In this document: one piece after another, positions 40,741 to 54,180 of the stretch
Layout of the letters: the number at the start of each line of letters is the position of its first letter
Numbering within the stretch: position 1 is the first letter of the stretch
Assembly (NCBI RefSeq): GCF_029931775.1
Contig: NC_079325.1
Span: 37,984,673-38,048,672 of the forward strand
DNA: 64,000 nt
Direction: 5' to 3'
Source: Euleptes europaea
Taxonomy: Eukaryota > Chordata > Lepidosauria > Squamata > Sphaerodactylidae
Notes under the pieces: generated by a model
Told to the model about the DNA's origin: nothing
Databases searched by the model: none
Seen by the model: only the letters and a program-made list of their open reading frames with translations
Position numbers and translations under genes: made by a program

Positions 40741-40962
40741 GAAGGGCCATAGTTCAGTGGTAGAGCATCTGCTTGGCATGCAGAAGATCCCGGGTCAAAT
40801 CCCCAGCATCTCCAGTTAAAGGGATTAGGAAAGTAGGTGAATAGACCTTTCTCTGCCTGAGACCCTGAAGAGCCGCTGCCAGTCTGAGTAGACAATACTG
40901 ACTTTGATGGACCAAGGGTCTGATTCCATGTGAGGCAGCATCATGTGTGTTCATGTGTTCAC
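40741..40962 (+). mobile_element. tRNA-derived SINE (GTGGCTCAGTGG family)
   Basis: AGTTCAGTGGTAGAGCATC, GACAATACTGACTTTGATGG and CATGTGTGTTCATGTG. Confidence 0.85.
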
Positions 40963-41194
40963 CAGACCACCGATGGTCCACAGTTAAACCAAAATGAGTT
41001 AAGCCCCCCAAAAATAGCAGTTTCAAGGTCTGCTGCAAGAAGTTTAATGAGTTAAAATTTATACTCAGAAGGGGAGCTGAGTTGCAGAAAAAAATGAACA
41101 GGAGGCTAGTGGTCCGTCTTTAAGATTTGACAACCTTCCTGTTTTATGAAAGCTGCCTTCAGGATCACAATGAGAAACCTCTTTTTAAGGTTTG

Positions 41195-41482
41195 GCTACC
41201 ATGCAAGCTAAAATGACTAAACTGAGGCTGTCGTACTTTGGACATATTATGAGAAGACAAGAGTCACTGGAAAACACAATCATGCTAGGGAAAGTTGAAG
41301 GCAGCAGGAAAAGAGGAAGACCCAACAAGAGATGGATTGACTCTGTAAAGGAAGCCACTGCCCTCAATTTGCAAGATCTGAGCAAGGCTGTTAAGGATAG
41401 GACATTTTGGAGGACTTTCATTCATAGGGTCGCCATGAGTCGGAAACAACTTGACAGCACTTAACATACACACACACACACA
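41195..41482 (+). mobile_element. BovB/RTE LINE 3' end, second copy
   Basis: Frame 41192-41464 (KMTKLRLSYFGHIMRR, GSRKRGRPNKRWIDS) closely matches the copy at 1-357, as does the end GAGTCGGAAACAACTTGACA with an AC run. Confidence 0.88.
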
Positions 41483-42231
41483 CCATGCAAACATGTTTAA
41501 CCTAATCAATTGATTTGTTAGTTAAAACACAAACCATCCATCCCATTTCTTTGATGTCCCCCTTGCTGAATTGGCACTGCTGGTACATTCATGCAGACTC
41601 TAAGAAGAACACTCATGAATGCCGGTTTTAGGTGATTGATTTTTGTGAGATTTTAATTGAAAGCTTTAATCTGATGGTTTTGAAATACTGGCTAGTCTTG
41701 CTTTTATTTCTGTTGGTATTATTATGGTTTTAACATTTGCCATCTGCTCTTGAGTTTTTATTTTTAATATAAAAGGGATACAGGTTTTTTTCAGATAAAT
41801 AGAAAAATGCCAGGGTGGTGTAAGGTCCAGACTCTGAGAGTATCTATCTTTATACATTCTGCCTTTTCTCCAAGGAGCACAAGGTGGCATAGATAGTTTT
41901 TTTCTTTCCCCATCTTATCCTTACCACAACTCTTTGAGGCAGGTTAGAATGAGACAGGGGGTCTGATCCATGAATACCCAAGTGAACTCCATGGGTAAGT
42001 GGAAAACAGAACACAGGTCTCCCTAGCCTGTCATGCTAACCTCTATACCACATTGGCTGTAACTGTAGGACTTGAATCAGAGCAAACTGGATTTGAATCC
42101 AGGACTGTTCAATCACAAAGACTGTCAAGTCACACAGTTTCAGCATTTCTACCTCCCCCCCCCCCCCGAAATGTTAGAAGAATAAAAATTGGATGATTCT
42201 GTGTATAATGTCTAGATACAAAAGTATCTGA

Positions 42232-42440
42232 TAAAAAGAAGAGTTGGTTTTTATATGCCAATTTTCTCTACCTTTTAAGGAGAATCAAACCGGTTTACAA
42301 TCACAATCCCTTCCTCTACCCACAACAGGTATCTTGTGAGGTAGGTGAAGCTGAGAGAGTTCTGAGAGAACTGTGACTAGCCCAAGGTCACCCAGCAGGC
42401 TTAATGTGGAGGAGTAGGGAAACCAACCCGGTTCTCAAGA
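42232..42440 (-). mobile_element. tRNA-derived SINE with CTT tail (minus)
   Basis: GAAGAGTTGGTTTTTATATG tail, CCACAACAGGTATCTTGTGA body and CCAACCCGGTTCTC head on the plus strand; truncated. Confidence 0.75.
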
Positions 42441-42588
42441 GTCCACTACTACCAAGATCCTCTTGTATTAAATCAGCAGTTCCAGCAGGGTTGTTTGTGT
42501 GCCAAATGTATCTTAGTGGCTCATATAGACAAAAGGGAAGGCTTTTTCATACACAGAATAATGATGGAATTCACCATCACAAGATGTA

Positions 42589-42999
42589 GTGCTGGGTTGG
42601 ACCCGCAGGCAGGAGACGGCCATGCGTTACGACAACGGAGATTCGCAACATTTGCGGGAGAATCGCAAGACAAAGCAGCCCTGCGTTTTCGAGACTCCAT
42701 CCAAGCTGGCCTGGCACCAAATAAAGAGGTCAGCAGAGAGCCTTGTGAGGGCCTTGCAGAGGGTCAGCGGCAAGTCCTCCCCCCACATACAGTTGCCCAA
42801 CCTCGATAGATTTAGATGCTGGGTTAAAGCTGCCTGCTTCTACAGGCCTTTTGCTGAGTTGATTTGCGTAGCTTCCATGAGGTGCTTTGTTGGGTGTGAT
42901 GCAGGAAACTTTGCTTCCCACCCCCAATTATTTACTTTTGAGAATGGGGAGTGGGGGCTGCCACAAAATGGCATCCTAGGGTTGCCAACCTCCAGGTAG
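42589..42999 (+). other. Open frame of 136 codons, unrecognised
   Basis: The part 42596-42790 has a CG content unlike the flanks and a basic product (SQHLRENRKTKQPCVFETPS). The first codons overlap an old LINE-like remnant. It could be repeat-derived, a lost exon or chance. I cannot name a family. Confidence 0.15.
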
Positions 43000-43185
43000 T
43001 AGCTGGAGATCTCCTGCTATTACAGCTGATCTCCGGCTGATAGAGATCAGTTCCCCTGGAGAAAATGGCCGCTTTGGCCATTGGACTATATGGCATTGAA
43101 GTCCCTCCCCTCCCCAAACCCCGCCCTCCTCAGGCTCTGCCCCAAAAACCTCCCGCCAGTGGTGAAGACGGATCTGGCAACCCTA
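42977..43185. mobile_element. hAT-type MITE, near complete
   Basis: TAGGGTTGCCAACCTCC to GGATCTGGCAACCCTA, opposite orientation to 40334-40537. The 8-bp flanks (TGGCATCC and CGGCTGCC) match at five positions. Confidence 0.88.
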
Positions 43186-43189
43186 CGGC

Positions 43190-46100
43190 TGCCATGAAGG
43201 AAGGGCAATCACAAAATGTTGGGAGACGCAAGCCAAGCATGATAGAGGCATGAATTGGTGTTCCCTGCAGACCCAAAGAGGAGATGAATCCTTGGTTCTT
43301 CTGAAGCACCCTGATTCAACATAACCTCACTAAAATAGATGAGAACTGATCGCTGATCCAACAGAGATAATAACAGACAAAGAAGCCAACATGTGCATCA
43401 CCGGCCACAACGTCTCTCTCATAAGCAGCTTTTGATTCTTCTAAAAGCTGATGGTAACATTAAGAAAGCGCAAGATCCCATTTTCAGAACTGGAGCCCAG
43501 GGATACACAAAGGCCTTCTGCGACATCTCCCAAGTCTATGATGACTTCTTCGGCTGCCCTTGAAATGCCTCAGGTATTTCACACAGTAAGGATTCCACAA
43601 ACACACATCAACTCCCACATTTGGTGAACTGCATTTCTGCCAGCTGTTGATGGCTTCTGCTGGTAAATCTCCAAGATTAGCCACCCGCTGGATACAATCC
43701 CTCGGCCTGTGCCCAGTAGTGGAGTAGCCAAGAAGCCCGAGGCATTTTTATTACAGCGCAGCCACTGAGGCCGCCTTGTGCAAAAGAGTTTCGTGACCTC
43801 AGTACTGCGAGCGAACCCCTTCCCCTTGGGCAGGCCTGCTGAGGGTGCCCTGAATGCCCGCCATGGAAGTCCTGAACCCAGAAAAACACCGAGGGATGGA
43901 GCTTCAGGGGGCACACCCAGTTCCCTGTGGGTACCGGCAAGGGCTTGCTCCACCCCACCGTGACAAAGAATTCCCCCAACACTAGGCAAAATCGGTAGGA
44001 GCCAACCAAGGTTCTTTCAGGGAAGCTCATCTAGCAGTACGGCTCCTCTCTTCCAGGCGCGCCCCTCAGTTGGAAGACCCCCAGATGCCAGAAAACAGGT
44101 AACGTGGCTAGTAAACCAGCGTCACTAGAAGACCAAGGAGAAAACGAATTAAGCGGCCCAAGCAAAGTCACACAATCGGGCGGCGGGGGTCTTTGTCCGC
44201 CCTCCTGCCCGACGAGGCGGCAGTAGGACCGTAATGGTTTGCAAATTCCACCACAGCCATAACTCCTGCGCCGTGTGAAAGGCCCGGGGAGCCTTGTAGT
44301 TGCAGCGCTTTGCCTAGTGCCTTTTTTGAGCTGGAGCTGGACAGAAAGGGTGGTGGGTCCCCCCCCTACTTCTCCTTTTTAATGCAACACTATGAATACT
44401 GGGGAGCTCCTTTGGTCCCCTGTTTAATAGATTTAAATGTGAAAAGGTGGTGGGATTTAGGTGCCGGGCAGGAGAGGAAGGCGGGGGGAGGGGGGGGACA
44501 ACTCTTTGTTCGGAGCTGCTACTCCTGGCATAGATTTATTTAGCATGTGGAGGGCACGGGGCCCCTCTTTTTCTATCTCCCCCTCATGGTCTGTCCCTTT
44601 CTGCCTGGCGTTCATTAGCATACCAGCTGCTTCTTGAGAGAGGGTGGGTAGTCAAGGGACGGGGGTGGGTGGGGGGAGAACAGAGGCGTCCTGGGAATGA
44701 ATGGGGGGGTAGCTTTAAAGAAAGGGGGGCAGAGGCAGTGAATGGGAGGGGGAGGGGAGCTGAAAAGATGTCAGCGCAGTTTTGAATGAAACAAGAGGGG
44801 GCTCCCAATGGGTGCAGGGATGGGGCAGGCCTACCTCAGGGGAGAAAAAAAGCAGATCGAAGGAGGAATATCAGGGAGGGGAGGGGGGAGAAGCAGGCAA
44901 GGGAAATCTGACCTTAGGAAGCGCATATGGAAGTGTAAAGTGGAGCCTGTTCACACACACATACACACACACACCCCACACACACCCCAAAAGGGGGTCC
45001 TGGAGTAGGCCCAGCCAGGGGCCTGTTCCTCCCCCCCCCCCATGAACAGTATGAGGAAAGACCCCTGAAGCAATCCTTTAAATGAGCCTTTGCAAATAAA
45101 GTCCACAAGACTTTGCAAATAAAGTCCACGTATGCAGCTTTTAAAAATAAACAGCAACACAGCTTGGTAGGGCTTGAGAATGTTCAGAATGCTTCACGGG
45201 CATTCATTCATCCATTCTTGCAACAGCCCTTAAAGGCAGGCCAGTATTTTCATGACCCCCTTATTGTAGTTGAAGATGGGCCACGGCTGAGAGTAGAAGG
45301 CTTGCCTGCATTCACCCATATAACCCCAGGCAGCCTCATTCACTGTTCCTGCAATTGTCCCTAGGCTAGATTTGTGCCCAGGAGGACGGCCAGCCGGGCT
45401 TTCCAGCTTCTTTGCTTGGAGGTGGTTCACAGGCAATCAGGAATGGAAAGCCGGATTTAGATGATAAGCAGGAAGGTGGTAGACAGAAGTGGGAGGGGTT
45501 ACTGCTTCCAGATGGACAGCAACCTGGGCAATTGACACTCCTGGTTTAGGGAACTGGAGAATTAGAAGAAGCATAAAGACCACCCAGTGCTTCCCGCCCA
45601 CCACCAGCCCAAAGAGAGATTTTCCTCCGCTCTTTCTCTGCTCCGTTTTTTGCCTTCCAAGTGAACCCGCAGGCAAAACAGCGCTGTGCCGTGATTCAAA
45701 TTTGGTAAAGGTGTCAGGGCAACAGGGACAGAAGCCAAAAGGCATTTACTTCAAGGGCCCGATTTGGCTCGCGAACCGTCAGTTGGCCATTCTTGACCTG
45801 TGCTCAAAAAACATATTTCCAAAAACAGCAGCAAAAAGATTCCAAACCATGCTTGCTTGATGAGTGTTTTAAAGATGAATTACAAATTTCACAACAAGCT
45901 TTTTACAATGCCCTGAACAGTGAAAAGGGGTCGTTGCCTCTTCAGCAGTCTGCCAGCTTCTCTCGGTCTTTCACACACATTGCTTACAGCATTAAAAGCC
46001 CCCAAGAAATTCGAATTCCACCCACCTTCCTTGAGTTCCTCTCCCTCCCATCCATCTGTTTTTTTTTTAATTCAAGCTCTTGACGAATGAAGGCGCACCC

Positions 46101-46660
46101 AACATGAAACTAAGCTGTTCCCACCTCTCTTGCTTTACCATCTCCCCCTCCCCGGGGCCTGATAGGTGACTGATCCATCTGTTTTGGAGTCAGTTGCGCA
46201 AACAAAACCCTGAGACAATTGAAGGAAACACTTGAGAAGTTCCAAATTCTTCCGTGGGTTTCGGCTGCGGCGACATTAGCCGACGCGAGGCGGCCAGCAG
46301 ACAATGAAACGCAGCCCGAGAGGCAGAAAAACGCACAACTGGCCGGGGCGTACAACAGAAAGCCAAGATTTTGATGACGAAAATAACCCAAACATTTTTT
46401 TTAAAGAGGGAATTATAGCCTCTAATCCGTTTTGGGTTTGGTTATTTCTGGCATAAAACAAGGTTAAAACTTCCTTAGCAATTTGAAATTGTTACGGTAG
46501 GAAGGGTGGTAGGAAAGTTCTCTTTCACCAGCATCCCTAAATCAGGCTGAAAATTGGGGGTGCAACTTTTTCTGCATTTGAACCTTGAGGTCCAGAGAAG
46601 CCTCGCCTCTCAATGTCATGGTACACATGCACGATCCCGTTTTAAGTTATCATAGCAAGG
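43190..46660. other. Intergenic stretch, G-rich in part
   Basis: No gene recognised. 44470-44900 is G-rich on the plus strand with a quadruplex-type run. 44945-44990 is an AC-rich simple repeat. 46110-46470 is repeat-free and moderately GC-rich and could be a regulatory element. Confidence 0.45.
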
Positions 46661-46666
46661 AGACAA

Positions 46667-46808
46667 GGGGCGAAAACGCATGTCGCTTTAGCCTCCTTTA
46701 TTCCCTGTTTTAGCCAGGATTCAGCCAGGATCGAACGCATGCGTTTTCGCCCAACATGCGTTTGATCCTGGCTGAAACAGGGAATAAAGCGACCATGCGT
46801 TTTTGACC
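46667..46808. mobile_element. Foldback (palindromic) element, copy 1
   Basis: Two arms, CGCTTTAGCC...ATTCCCTG and CAGGGAATAAAGCG, fold back on each other. A nested GATCGAACGCATGCG region follows. Related to 50125-50268. Confidence 0.7.
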
Positions 46809-47199
46809 GAGAAAGCAAGAGGGGCCTTGCTGGATCAGACCATTCTGCTTCCAGTGGTGATCAGCAGGGTGTCACAGAACCCACCCCCTTAAAGATAGAG
46901 TACCTCTGAACAATAAGGTTCCATTTAGCTGTCATGGCTAATTCACTAACCTGTCTTCAATGCATGTGTCCAATACCCTTTGTGTTTTCAACTTACTTGA
47001 GTGGGTGGTGGTCACCTTATATTATGGCACTGAATTCCATGTTAAATTCAGTAGTCTGGAAAAATGCTTCCTTTTGTCCATTCTCAACCCATACCAAGGT
47101 TCCTGTACCTATTGTAAGAGCTCACAGCCACACACAGATGGATTCTCCCAGCCCGTTTTATCTTCACAAATTACACACCTGCAATGAATAATGGTGAAT

Positions 47200-48950
47200 G
47201 GCTCAACCGCACCAAATAAGGGATTCAAACAGCAGTCTCTCCAACAGTATTATAACACTGTACACCAGACCACATTGCCCCTAGTAATGTATTCCAAAAT
47301 ATGATGCCAGGAAATTGATAGCTTGAGCGAGCAAAACATTTGTAGAACGCCAACAAAGCAAAAAAAATTACAAGTACAGCTTCTGAGCCACTTGGCCTGC
47401 CAAAGAATTCCCAAATACTACTAATTCCAATTTGGCAGAGAAATAAGGCTCACCTGGCATATTATTTAGCATGCCCATTTCTGTGGACACACGTTCTCTC
47501 CTTTGCAAAGGTTTTGACAATCTGCTCCCAAGACCAGTTACCAGATTTTCCCAGCTGGAATAAAAACTGGATTCCATTCAGTGACTGTTCTGCTTCCCAG
47601 ATTGAGCAAGATGCTCTTCGTTCCAGTGCCGACACCAGACCGTTCCCATTGCCTTATTGCCAGTTGTTACATTAGCCAGACGGCTGTTCCACAAGCCAAT
47701 AGCTGTGCTAAACCTGAGCTGCTAACTCAGTGCAAAGCTCTGCACAAGGCTTTGGCTCTTTTGCAAGTTAACCAGACAGAATGTTTTAAGGATTTGAGCA
47801 GCACAGGTCTTCTTCGCCTCCAGCTGAACAAGATGATTGGAGCCAGGTGCTGAAGTTTGGGCGGGAGAGCCGTAATGATAGGCTCCCTCAGCCTATTTGG
47901 TTACAGGCCAAGCCCAAACTCATACAGACTTTGGAGCCCTCTCATAAAGAGCATGCCAGCACCATCATCTGGGGACTCCCGCCATGGAAGCCAGCCCTTC
48001 TTCCCACGACCTGGCAGTGGCAAGGTTTTGCTCACTTTCTCCATGGCTCTTTGAACTTTGCAATAACATCAGCCCAGTTGCCAGGAAGCCTGGGAAATTT
48101 CATTCCTCCAGGGCTCCTGCCACGGCCAGGTTCAAGGTCAGCTGGGGCATCTAGCAAGCCCATTCTGCCACTATTGTAAGCAGGGAAGCTTCAGGGAAGG
48201 GAAGCAGCAGGGAAGTCATGATAGGAGGTTTAGGGCATCTATGAGGGAGGGAGGAATTCAGATCCCCATTATGTTAACAAGGAAGTCTGGGAATGGAACA
48301 GGGTTGACTTTCCAAAGTGGATTGTTAAAAAGATCGTCAGTTTTCCTCAAGCTGCCTTCATCAGCCCATTCCTCAGTCCATCACTTCCTTTCTGCCTCTG
48401 GCCTCCCAACCCCCTTAGCTTCCCTCTCCCAGTCTCCCTGCTATCTCTTTCCACTCCTTCACTGATTGCCCCCCCCCCAAAAAAAAGCAAGGCTTGCATG
48501 ATGTTCATCACAAGCACAAAACCTCTTTCCTGAAAGACAGCTGGATTATAGACACTGTTGGATCAGGATAAATTAGAAGCAAAACTGGATTGCAGTCCAT
48601 TGATCAGTTGGACTGTTCATGAATATTCTGTGCTAGATCACACAGCATCAGCAACACTGGTGCGGCAAGCATAACGCAATGAGGCTTGAATCCACGCTTC
48701 GACTTTGGGAAGAACTTACCTTAATGCTTGTCAGCCAGCAAACATTAAGAACTACTTGCCCCACTTCAAGGATGAAGAGTAGATTTGAGTCTCGCTGTAT
48801 TATGCTTGTGGTGTCTACTCACTGTAGTGACCAAGTAATATTGCCAGAATTACTGGAGTTATTTCACTATCAAACATAGGTTTGTTTCATCCTGTTGTGT
48901 GTACAGTGCTGTCAAGTCACATCCTGTTAGAGGTACAGATAAGAATGGAC
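47200..48950. other. Intergenic stretch without recognised element
   Basis: No gene, known repeat or RNA recognised. Confidence 0.45.
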
Positions 48951-48962
48951 AGGAGGTCCAAG

Positions 48963-49125
48963 TCAGTATTGTCTATCCAGGCCTCTAGCAAACCCATTCT
49001 GGTGGCTCTCCAGGGTCTCAGGTCGAGGTCTTTCCCCTACTACCTGATCCTTTTAATTGGAGATGCCAGGGATCGAACCTGGGACCTTCTGCATGCCAAG
49101 CAGATGTTCTGCTACAGCTCCTTTA
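48963..49125 (-). mobile_element. tRNA-derived SINE (GTGGCTCAGTGG family, minus)
   Basis: GTATTGTCTATCCAGGCCTC, GGAGATGCCAGGGATCGAAC and GCATGCCAAGCAGATG on the plus strand. Confidence 0.75.
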
Positions 49126-50124
49126 GGGGAAACATAGCAATCAGGACAAAATGGACCTATCTGGGCCAGGCCAATCGAAGGATGGGAGGAGCCAATAGTC
49201 TTGTACCCAGAATCCTGAAAGGACCAAGGAATGGCTGTTGAATGCAGAAGGATCAAGATGCCCAGCAAATCAAGGGAGGCCATTGAGGAAGGAAGCCCCA
49301 AAGTATCTGGTTTGTGCACATCAGAGAGTGAGAAGCCTCATCTTCCAGGTGCCAAGTTAAAGCTGCCATCGTCAGGGCAGAGGCGGAGTGAATGAAAAGA
49401 GCCGCTCTGCTCTGCTACCACCCCATCTCTATGGCACCCTTCCATATTTGATTGCTATTGGCTTCTCCGTGCATTGCAGCATTCTATTGGGGACTAGGCC
49501 AAATCACCATGGTTGTAAGATTCAGGTTTGTTGGCCTCATCTTTGGTTCCTTGCCTCAAGCCTCAGGTTTTGCTTAACCAAAAAAAGCAAAATGAACAAT
49601 ATTCCAGAAGGACATTAAGGCCAAGTTCCTTTCCTCAAGAGTTACCACTCTTTCTAGGCATAGCTCCTGCTATGGCTTTTAATGGCTGGATGGATGGCAG
49701 GCAGAAATAGGCCGTTTTTCCACCCTGATCTGTACATGGCTTCCCACTGATGACTAAACTGAACCTCCCAGAGGAAGTTGTATCTCCAAATACCAGTTGC
49801 TAGAGAACAATGGGGGAGAGGCTTTGGCCTCTTGTGCCCTGCATTAAGGCAGTTGCAGGGCAGGTAGCTGGCCAGTTTGAAACAGGGTACTGGTGTGGAT
49901 GGAGCTTTGGTTTTACCAGTAAGATTATAAGCTGTTTTCCTTGGCTGTGAATGTGTTATGCAGCTGCTCGACAGAAAAACCCAGCTTGGGGTGAAACCCT
50001 AGGTTAAATCACGGGTGGGTGCACTAGTTCATTCTCTGCCCTCCCTTCCATCCTGAGAGATCATTTCAAGGCTTTACTCTGCCCTAAACTCAGAATTCTC
50101 AGCCCCGAAATCACTGTGGTATAA

Positions 50125-50268
50125 ACTGTGGGCAAAAATGCATGGTCGCTTTAGCCTCCTTTATTCCGTTTCAGCTAGGATCGAACGCATGTGTTCGATC
50201 CTGGCTCAACCCGAGCTGAAACAGGGAATAAAGAAGGCTAAAGCAACCGTGCGTTTTTGCCCACAGTC
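50125..50268. mobile_element. Foldback element, copy 2
   Basis: Arms of about 51 bp: ACTGTGGGCAAAAATGCATG on the left, inverted as GTGCGTTTTTGCCCACAGT on the right, with only a handful of mismatches. The centre has a second hairpin GGATCGAAC/GTTCGATCC. Confidence 0.8.
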
Positions 50269-50964
50269 TCACCCAAATCCTCTGCAGATATAAACATGGA
50301 AATATAACTTGCCTTGCTTGATCTGACCAAGCATGCTGTTCAAAACAGTAAGCATGACTCTTCGGCTTGTCTAGTTTTCAGAGGTTCCATTTAACTATTC
50401 AGGATCAGAACCATCAGTAGACATTTGCCAAATTGGTTTTTTTAAACCTGTTAGTTAAGTGTCTTCACCACCACTTGTCGCAGTGAGTTCATGTTATTTT
50501 CACATTGTATGAATTCTTCCCCCCCTTCTTTGAACAATACCTGGTGTGCCACTTCTGATTTCTAATATTGAGGGGATCTCCTATCTACCATTCATAATGG
50601 TATAAACCACTATCATGTCCCCTCTTCAGGCTTTTTTTTCTTTCTTTTTTTAAACTGTTTCCTTTCTTGAGCAACAGCCAACTCATACACTAAACCACTT
50701 GTAAAATTGACAGCCTGCAATCCTATATGCATCTACTTGGGAGTAAGCCACAACCAAACACACTGGGGCAGACTTCCAATTAGACAGGCAGAGAAGCAAG
50801 CCCAAGTCTGTTTGGGTGATTTACAGTGCAATTCCATGCAGGTCTACTCAGAGTAAGTCCCAATGTGCTAGACGTGCTTTATGTTCACCCAAGTGGATGC
50901 ACAATTGCAGCCTCTGAAAAACAAAAAAGGAAAAGGAAGAAACACAAGGCAACTTTTTTAATAT

Positions 50965-53900
50965 AAAAAGATCAATGAAAAAATTTATTTATAAATTTCT
51001 CACCTTGGGGCTACGCAATGCTATCATATACTCAGGAAGAACGCCATCTGTACAGACTTTATCCAGTTAAAAAGTGATCATACAGTGACCCACATACAGC
51101 TTCAATATAAGCCTAACATTCTTAACAAATTAATTAACATAATTAAAAAAGGTATTTGCCATCTAGAAGGAGGGATGGGGGGAAACATCTACAGAGAGAC
51201 TCCTCTGGAGCAATCCATAAACCAGCTTCCAATGTCTGCTTATTTCAACGACATCAAATATATCCTTGGAGGAAAATATTCTTTTAAGAAACTGCTGAAC
51301 ACAGACCTGTCATGCAAACAAAACCCTGAGTCACCTCCTATGTCACTCAAAGAGACACTCCGTTTTGGCACGAATGGTCACAGCAGTACTCCAAGCCCAA
51401 CAATTAAAGAGTGAAACCTAATTCCTTTTCTCAGGATGGGGGTGGGGGAGAGACAAATGAACATCCAGCATCCAGCCACCTATGGAGGTCTTGTGGAGTT
51501 GCATAGAAAAATGTAAACCCTATGGACTAAGGCTGCAAACCTAAGCACATTTACTAGTGAGTAGTGCCACTGAGTTCAGTGAGCTTTACACACAAGTAAA
51601 TATACCTAAGATCATATTAAGTCGGGCAGCAGCTTGGGAAGGTGTGGGGACCAATTAAGGCAAAAAACCAACCAAAGAAAAACACTAATTCAGACTTGCC
51701 CACTTCCAGAACAAGACTCCCTCCCTTTCTCAGCTGTAAATTCCCCACCCAATTCTCATTGTGGGGCATTAAAAAAAAACTCCCAAACAGCCAGGGAGGG
51801 GGGGGAAACCCCTTTTGTCAAGGAAAAACAAAAACAATCCTCATTCCCTATTTTATTTCACCCCAAAGGCTTCACAGTCTCCATATTTTTTTTCTTTATA
51901 AAAATATAAATATGTGTTAACATCTTTACAAAACACTCCTGGGAGAGCTTCTTTTAGAAAACTGGGTTTCGAACCAAGATCTTTTGCAAAGGACCTATCC
52001 CTCAGATCTTGGATTTCTAAGAACTACTTTTTAAAAATATCATGTCATAAATGTTATGACATTTGTGGCAAATCCATTTAATAGTAAAAAGAAAATTATG
52101 TGCAACTATCATAAGGAACCAGAAAAAAGATTATTTCTCCCCTGCCTAAGATGCTAAAAAACAGATGCACTCTCCACAAGTGCTCAAGATCACACTACCA
52201 AGTCCACAAAAGAAGTCTTGGGAAAGCGCACACAACACCTTGTAAGGTTTACATTAAACGAAACAAGGAAACAATGAAAGACAAGCAGAATCTCAGAGAT
52301 GACAGAGGGGTGTTGCAAGTGAAACACAGCAGGGGAAAAGATCAGTGCAACGGGAAAGATTTTTTTAATCGTAGAAATTACAATTTTAATTAAAAAATGC
52401 ATAATTCAGATCCCCCCAACTGCATTTCCAAACCACTCAAAAATCCTTTCAAACAAAAAACCACCAGGTTTCACAAATATATATTTACACATTCGCACAC
52501 ACACGTACAAGATAAATAGTTAAAAAACACACAACCCAAACTCATAGGGCCACGCTCTTTTCAAAGATTTTCAAAGGTTTAATGGCTATTTCAGGTGGGG
52601 CAAGTGGCAGAGGAGAGGGGGATGCAGGAGATATGGCAGTGGTAAAAAAATATATCTTTAGTGCATACAAAAAGATTGAAGGAGGAGACACGAACTGCAG
52701 AAACAAATTCCAGCGGGAGAGCCACTGCGAGAAGGCGGTCAAATGCCTCTGCATTCATGGGGTTGTCTGTGTGCGTGCGCCACACCAGATTCAAAGCAGC
52801 ATCGAAATTACACAGGCAAGTCACTTAAAACAAGTTTCCTCTTTTTCTTCTTCCCCTTTCACTCTGTAGAATGGTCTGGAAGTTGGATTGTGCATCAAAA
52901 AGTTAAATTCTAGATCTTTCAGTAGTTGTGTTTTCTCCCTTGCAGTTTTCCTTCTGGACAGCAGGGGGCATTTGTGTTCTTTCATCCGATTTCCCAAGAC
53001 TTCCCTCCCCCTCCACTTTTCATTTTTGAAAGGGCCTGGCCAAAATTCACCATTGGGAAAAAAAACACCAAATGCCTTTTCTTGAAATCTTAAGGTGATC
53101 TGACAAGACAGCAACAATTAAATACAACTGGGGGGAGGGGGAAATCACGCACCCCCCAGTCCAGACGCCAGACAAAATTCAAGGATTATTGATACACACT
53201 GTGAAAAAGTGTCGGGAAGGTGTCCCACCAGCCCCCTGGGAAAAAAAACCCAACCGGTTGTCATCCTGTTGGACAGAGGGCATGTTAAGTAGTCAACGCT
53301 GAGACTGGGGAGCCAGGCTATAGGGGGAGTCGAGACAAAAATGTGTATGTGTGTGCAGGAACACGTCTTAAAGCACCTGACCAGTTCCTCAACCGAAACA
53401 AAGCAAATACTGTGGAACAACCGAGGTAGTTGGAAAAACAAAAAAGGAGGGAGGATTTGGGGTTTTTTTTTTCTTTTTACAGTAGAACAAAACCTCGTGA
53501 GACAGGAAAACCGTCCCTTCCCCAAAAGCAAGTCAACGCTCCCCAGTAGATCTTTGCAAGTCCCCACCTCTCTTTTGCAAAAAACCCCCCCCAAAATTAA
53601 AAAGATTCCAAGCAGCTTTGAAATTTCCTTAAAAACCAACCCTCTACAACATTAAGGCAGCAACGATGGGGGGAGGGAGGGGCGTCCAGCTTGCAACCTA
53701 AGAGTCCTGGAGCAAGGGGGGGAGCGGAGAGGGGGTTGTGGGATGGTGCCAGGGGGGCGGCCTCTCCCTTTCTTCACCCCCCTTCCAACTCCTGTTGGTC
53801 GATGCCCACGAAACCTGCGCGTCTCATGTCTTTCTGCGCTGGACCCGGACAGACCGGATTGGGACTGGCGAGCCCGCCCGCCCCCCCGGCCCCACACCCT

Positions 53901-54180
53901 CGGTCTTCGCCTTGGCCTCTTGCACGGAGACGCCAAGAGAGCTCCCCACCCCCACCCCCCAGACGGGGAGGCCCGCGGGGGGAGAGACGAAGCCGAGAGT
54001 CCCGGCGTGCGCGCTGCGCGCAGCTTCGACGGCAGAGTCGAAAAGCCCCGAGTGCGAAAGGCGCGCCCAGACAAGCCCTTCCAGGTTCCTCGACGGCCGC
54101 GCGTCGGCTTGGCGGGAACGGCCCGCCCCGTCTCCGGGAGTTCCGCGGGCCCCTCGGCCCCCCCGCTCGCCCGGCGGGCA
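50965..54180 (-). other. NRARP: Probable NRARP 3' UTR
   Basis: 3.2 kb of repeat-free, AT-rich sequence directly after the NRARP stop. It ends near AATAAA (minus, 50989-50984). An inner signal lies at 51857-51852. Absence of SINEs over this length contrasts with both flanks. NRARP mRNAs are known to have long 3' UTRs; the exact end here is inferred. Confidence 0.5.
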
